Below, piece by piece: positions 63,963 through 64,000 of a stretch of DNA of 64,000 nucleotides. Under the pieces are notes generated by a model. The model had not been told where the DNA came from and did no database searches. It worked only from the letters and a program-made list of their open reading frames with translations. Each line of letters opens with the position of its first letter. The first letter of the stretch is position 1. Both the position numbers and the translations under genes were made by a program. Origin of the DNA: Dysgonomonas gadei ATCC BAA-286 (GTDB taxonomy: Bacteria > Bacteroidota > Bacteroidia > Bacteroidales > Dysgonomonadaceae); contig NZ_GL891981.1 in NCBI RefSeq assembly GCF_000213555.1, forward strand, positions 358,821-422,820. The letters run 5' to 3'.

Positions 63963-64000
63963 ATTAAAATATTTTTAAGGTTATTATTATTTCGAATGTC

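Noticed and set aside
1..64000. CRISPR array
   Set aside because: No regularly spaced direct repeats of 24-40 bp and no cas genes were seen; the repeats present are short operators, inverted repeats or shufflon sites.

Overview
The window is from a member of the Bacteroidales (Bacteroidetes). The evidence is IntDOT-type tyrosine recombinases, DUF3408, RteC and BfmA/BtgB mobilisation families, Bacteroidetes -7 promoters (TAnnTTTG) and a SusCD-era style glycan-degradation gene cluster. The genus cannot be fixed from the sequence; Dysgonomonas, Bacteroides and Parabacteroides are all plausible. No rRNA, tRNA or CRISPR array was seen.

About 43 kb of stacked mobile elements lie on the left and an ordinary chromosomal xylan-utilisation cluster lies on the right. 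Element A (1 to about 17.9 kb, continuing left of the window) reads: putative oriT, ParA, DUF3408, a 196-aa membrane-anchored protein, two excisionase-type HTH proteins, then cargo and two integrases. The cargo is an AbiEii-type toxin-antitoxin pair and a type I restriction-modification operon (XRE regulator, hsdR, hsdM, hsdS) followed by a shufflon of silent hsdS cassettes and its own tyrosine recombinase. Element B (about 34.6 to 42.7 kb) has the mirror-image order: integrase, two HTH genes (one with a nonsense codon), DUF3408 (nonsense codon), a 311-aa protein, oriT and the mob genes. The oriT regions of A and B are inverted copies; their hairpins carry compensatory changes, and the B copy has been split by an IS110/IS1111-type element whose exact ends can be read from the intact A copy.

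Element C (about 18.15 to 34.4 kb) sits between A and B. It carries a LytS/LytTR two-component system with outer-membrane phospholipase, TonB-dependent receptor and DUF4249 lipoprotein genes, a frameshifted RteC-like gene, BfmA/BtgB mobilisation genes, a three-gene methyltransferase / unknown / DUF3883-nuclease unit, a candidate 220-nt noncoding RNA with a complete promoter and terminator, and a tyrosine recombinase lacking its catalytic end. That missing end lies at the other edge of C in a compatible reading phase, so circularisation could restore the gene.

From 43.0 to 44.1 kb is a decayed IS630 transposase. From 44.2 kb to the right edge every gene is on the minus strand: GH10 xylanase, five GH43 enzymes, GH8, GH2, GH97 and three esterase genes. 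Together they would debranch and hydrolyse a decorated arabinoxylan: surface endoxylanase and esterases first, periplasmic exo-enzymes next, and one signal-less GH43 probably in the cytoplasm. No SusC/SusD pair or regulator of the cluster is in view; they may lie beyond position 64000.
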